Shown: piece after piece, positions 5,631 to 6,409 of the stretch | How positions within the stretch are numbered: position 1 is the first letter of the stretch | Layout of the letters: every line of letters starts with the position of its first letter | Position numbers and translations under genes: made by a program | The notes under the pieces: generated by a model | Database searches by the model: none | The model's input: the letters and a program-made list of their open reading frames with translations, nothing else | What the model was told of the DNA's origin: nothing | Assembly: GCA_016649475.1 (NCBI GenBank) | Contig: JAENXP010000144.1 | Span: 1 to 6,409, forward strand | From: Burkholderiales bacterium | GTDB lineage: Bacteria; Pseudomonadota; Gammaproteobacteria; Burkholderiales; SG8-39 | DNA length: 6,409 bases | Direction: 5' to 3'

Positions 5631-6409
5631 CTAGAGCAAAGTGAATTTTTCGGTCGATTCGTTGTAGCGCACCAGCGCATACCAGATCAGCAGCAGGGCG
5701 GCGCTCGCAATGAGGGCCCAACCCCAGCCGCCGAATGCGACCGGGAAATAGGCCTGGTAGCCCAGCTGTGTCGCCTCGATCTCGTCCAGCGTCATCTCGC
5801 TCACGGTCAGGCCGGACCGGTGCATCAGCGCGCTGGCGATGGAGCCCGACCAGGCGAAGAAGAACACGGCGACCCAGAGTTTGACGTGTCCCTCGGCCAT
5901 GCGCCAAAGCGAGCCGGAAGCGCAACCGCCGGCGAAGACCATGCCGATGCCGAATACCGCTCCGCCCGTCAGCGAACCCAGCCAGAACCTGGGCGGAATC
6001 GCGATATAGGGATCGATCACCTTGCCCTTGAACAGCAGCGCCGCAATCGGAATCCCGAGCGCCAGGCCGAGCATGACCGCCTTGGTCATTTCGCCCTCGG
6101 CGGTCATGAAGGGTTCGCGGAATGCGCGCGCAAAGCACAGGCGCGAGCGCTGCATGATGAAGCCGATGGCGAAGCCCGACAGGATCACGATGCCCCGGAC
6201 GGCCAGTCTTTGATTCCCCGAGTAATACCAGTTCGCCGCCCAGGCGAGGATGGCCAGCACGATCCCCAGTCCGAGCCAGGGATAGATCGACACCAGGCCC
6301 GCCGGCATGGTCAGCGTCGATGGCGCCTGCATGCCCCATTCGATGTGCTCCAGCGTCCACAACAGCAATTTCAGGCCGATGGCGGCACCCAGCAGCAGTC
6401 CCACCCACA
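5631..6409 (-). CDS. YeeE/YedE-family (TsuA-like) sulfur-compound permease, C-terminal part
   Basis: This polytopic inner-membrane protein belongs to the family whose characterised member TsuA imports thiosulfate. The frame is open to the right edge (a TGG codon precedes the GTG at 6404), so the N-terminus is outside the window. About 258 residues of a usual 350-400 are seen. Numbering from that GTG, hydrophobic segments lie at about 1-16, 40-60, 69-86, 107-125, 140-160, 172-193 and 222-245. Two conserved-type cysteine motifs are present: RSRLCFARAF with Cys90 and FAGGCASGSLWR with Cys161. In TsuA, conserved cysteines line the substrate path and are needed for uptake. The first such cysteine would lie in the missing N-terminal half. 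The gene runs convergently to the ArsR-type gene with a 69-bp gap. Family is fairly sure; the transported species (thiosulfate or another sulfur compound) is inferred. Confidence 0.88.
   Translation of the reverse strand, partial: WVGLLLGAAIGLKLLLWTLEHIEWGMQAPSTLTMPAGLVSIYPWLGLGIVLAILAWAANWYYSGNQRLAVRGIVILSGFAIGFIMQRSRLCFARAFREPFMTAEGEMTKAVMLGLALGIPIAALLFKGKVIDPYIAIPPRFWLGSLTGGAVFGIGMVFAGGCASGSLWRMAEGHVKLWVAVFFFAWSGSIASALMHRSGLTVSEMTLDEIEATQLGYQAYFPVAFGGWGWALIASAALLLIWYALVRYNESTEKFTLL

Noticed and set aside
5563..6408. A 281-codon minus-strand frame overlapping the YeeE/YedE permease gene.
   Set aside because: Its translation is Arg/Gly/His-rich shadow sequence without domains, whereas the overlapping frame ending at 5631 gives membrane helices and the family cysteine motifs.

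Overview
The window is GC-rich and densely coded, and looks like proteobacterial chromosome, most likely beta- or gammaproteobacterial. This rests on an EnvZ/OmpR-type two-component pair, an AcrB-type RND permease, a YgaP-type small membrane protein and a YeeE/YedE permease. A genus cannot be named from the sequence. I see no mobile elements, RNA genes or CRISPR arrays. No gap longer than about 220 bp lacks a gene.

Layout: (1) 2-1603, plus strand: C-terminal half of an RND efflux permease whose start lies outside the window. (2) 1665-1880, plus: a 71-aa DUF2892 (YgaP-like) membrane protein. (3) 1961-2791, plus: a class I SAM-dependent methyltransferase. (4) 2810-4974, minus: a response regulator followed by its sensor kinase, overlapping by one base and converging on the methyltransferase. 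(5) 4975-5195: a divergent regulatory region with a good sigma70-type promoter and inverted repeats in front of the next gene. (6) 5196-5561, plus: an ArsR-family repressor, probably starting at a TTG. (7) 5631-6409, minus: the C-terminal part of a YeeE/YedE sulfur-compound permease, cut by the window edge and convergent with the ArsR gene.

How they may work together (inference): an ArsR-type regulator with cysteines but no classical arsenic site sits tail-to-tail with a YeeE/YedE permease. A DUF2892 protein, a family often found with rhodanese domains, is also nearby. Together these suggest a sulfur or reactive-sulfur response locus. The RND pump and the two-component system would add export and envelope sensing. 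The kinase carries a methionine/glycine/arginine-rich periplasmic stretch that could be a ligand or metal contact, or merely a flexible loop. None of these links is shown by the sequence alone. The best-supported new detail is the promoter plus Shine-Dalgarno evidence that relocates the ArsR start codon.
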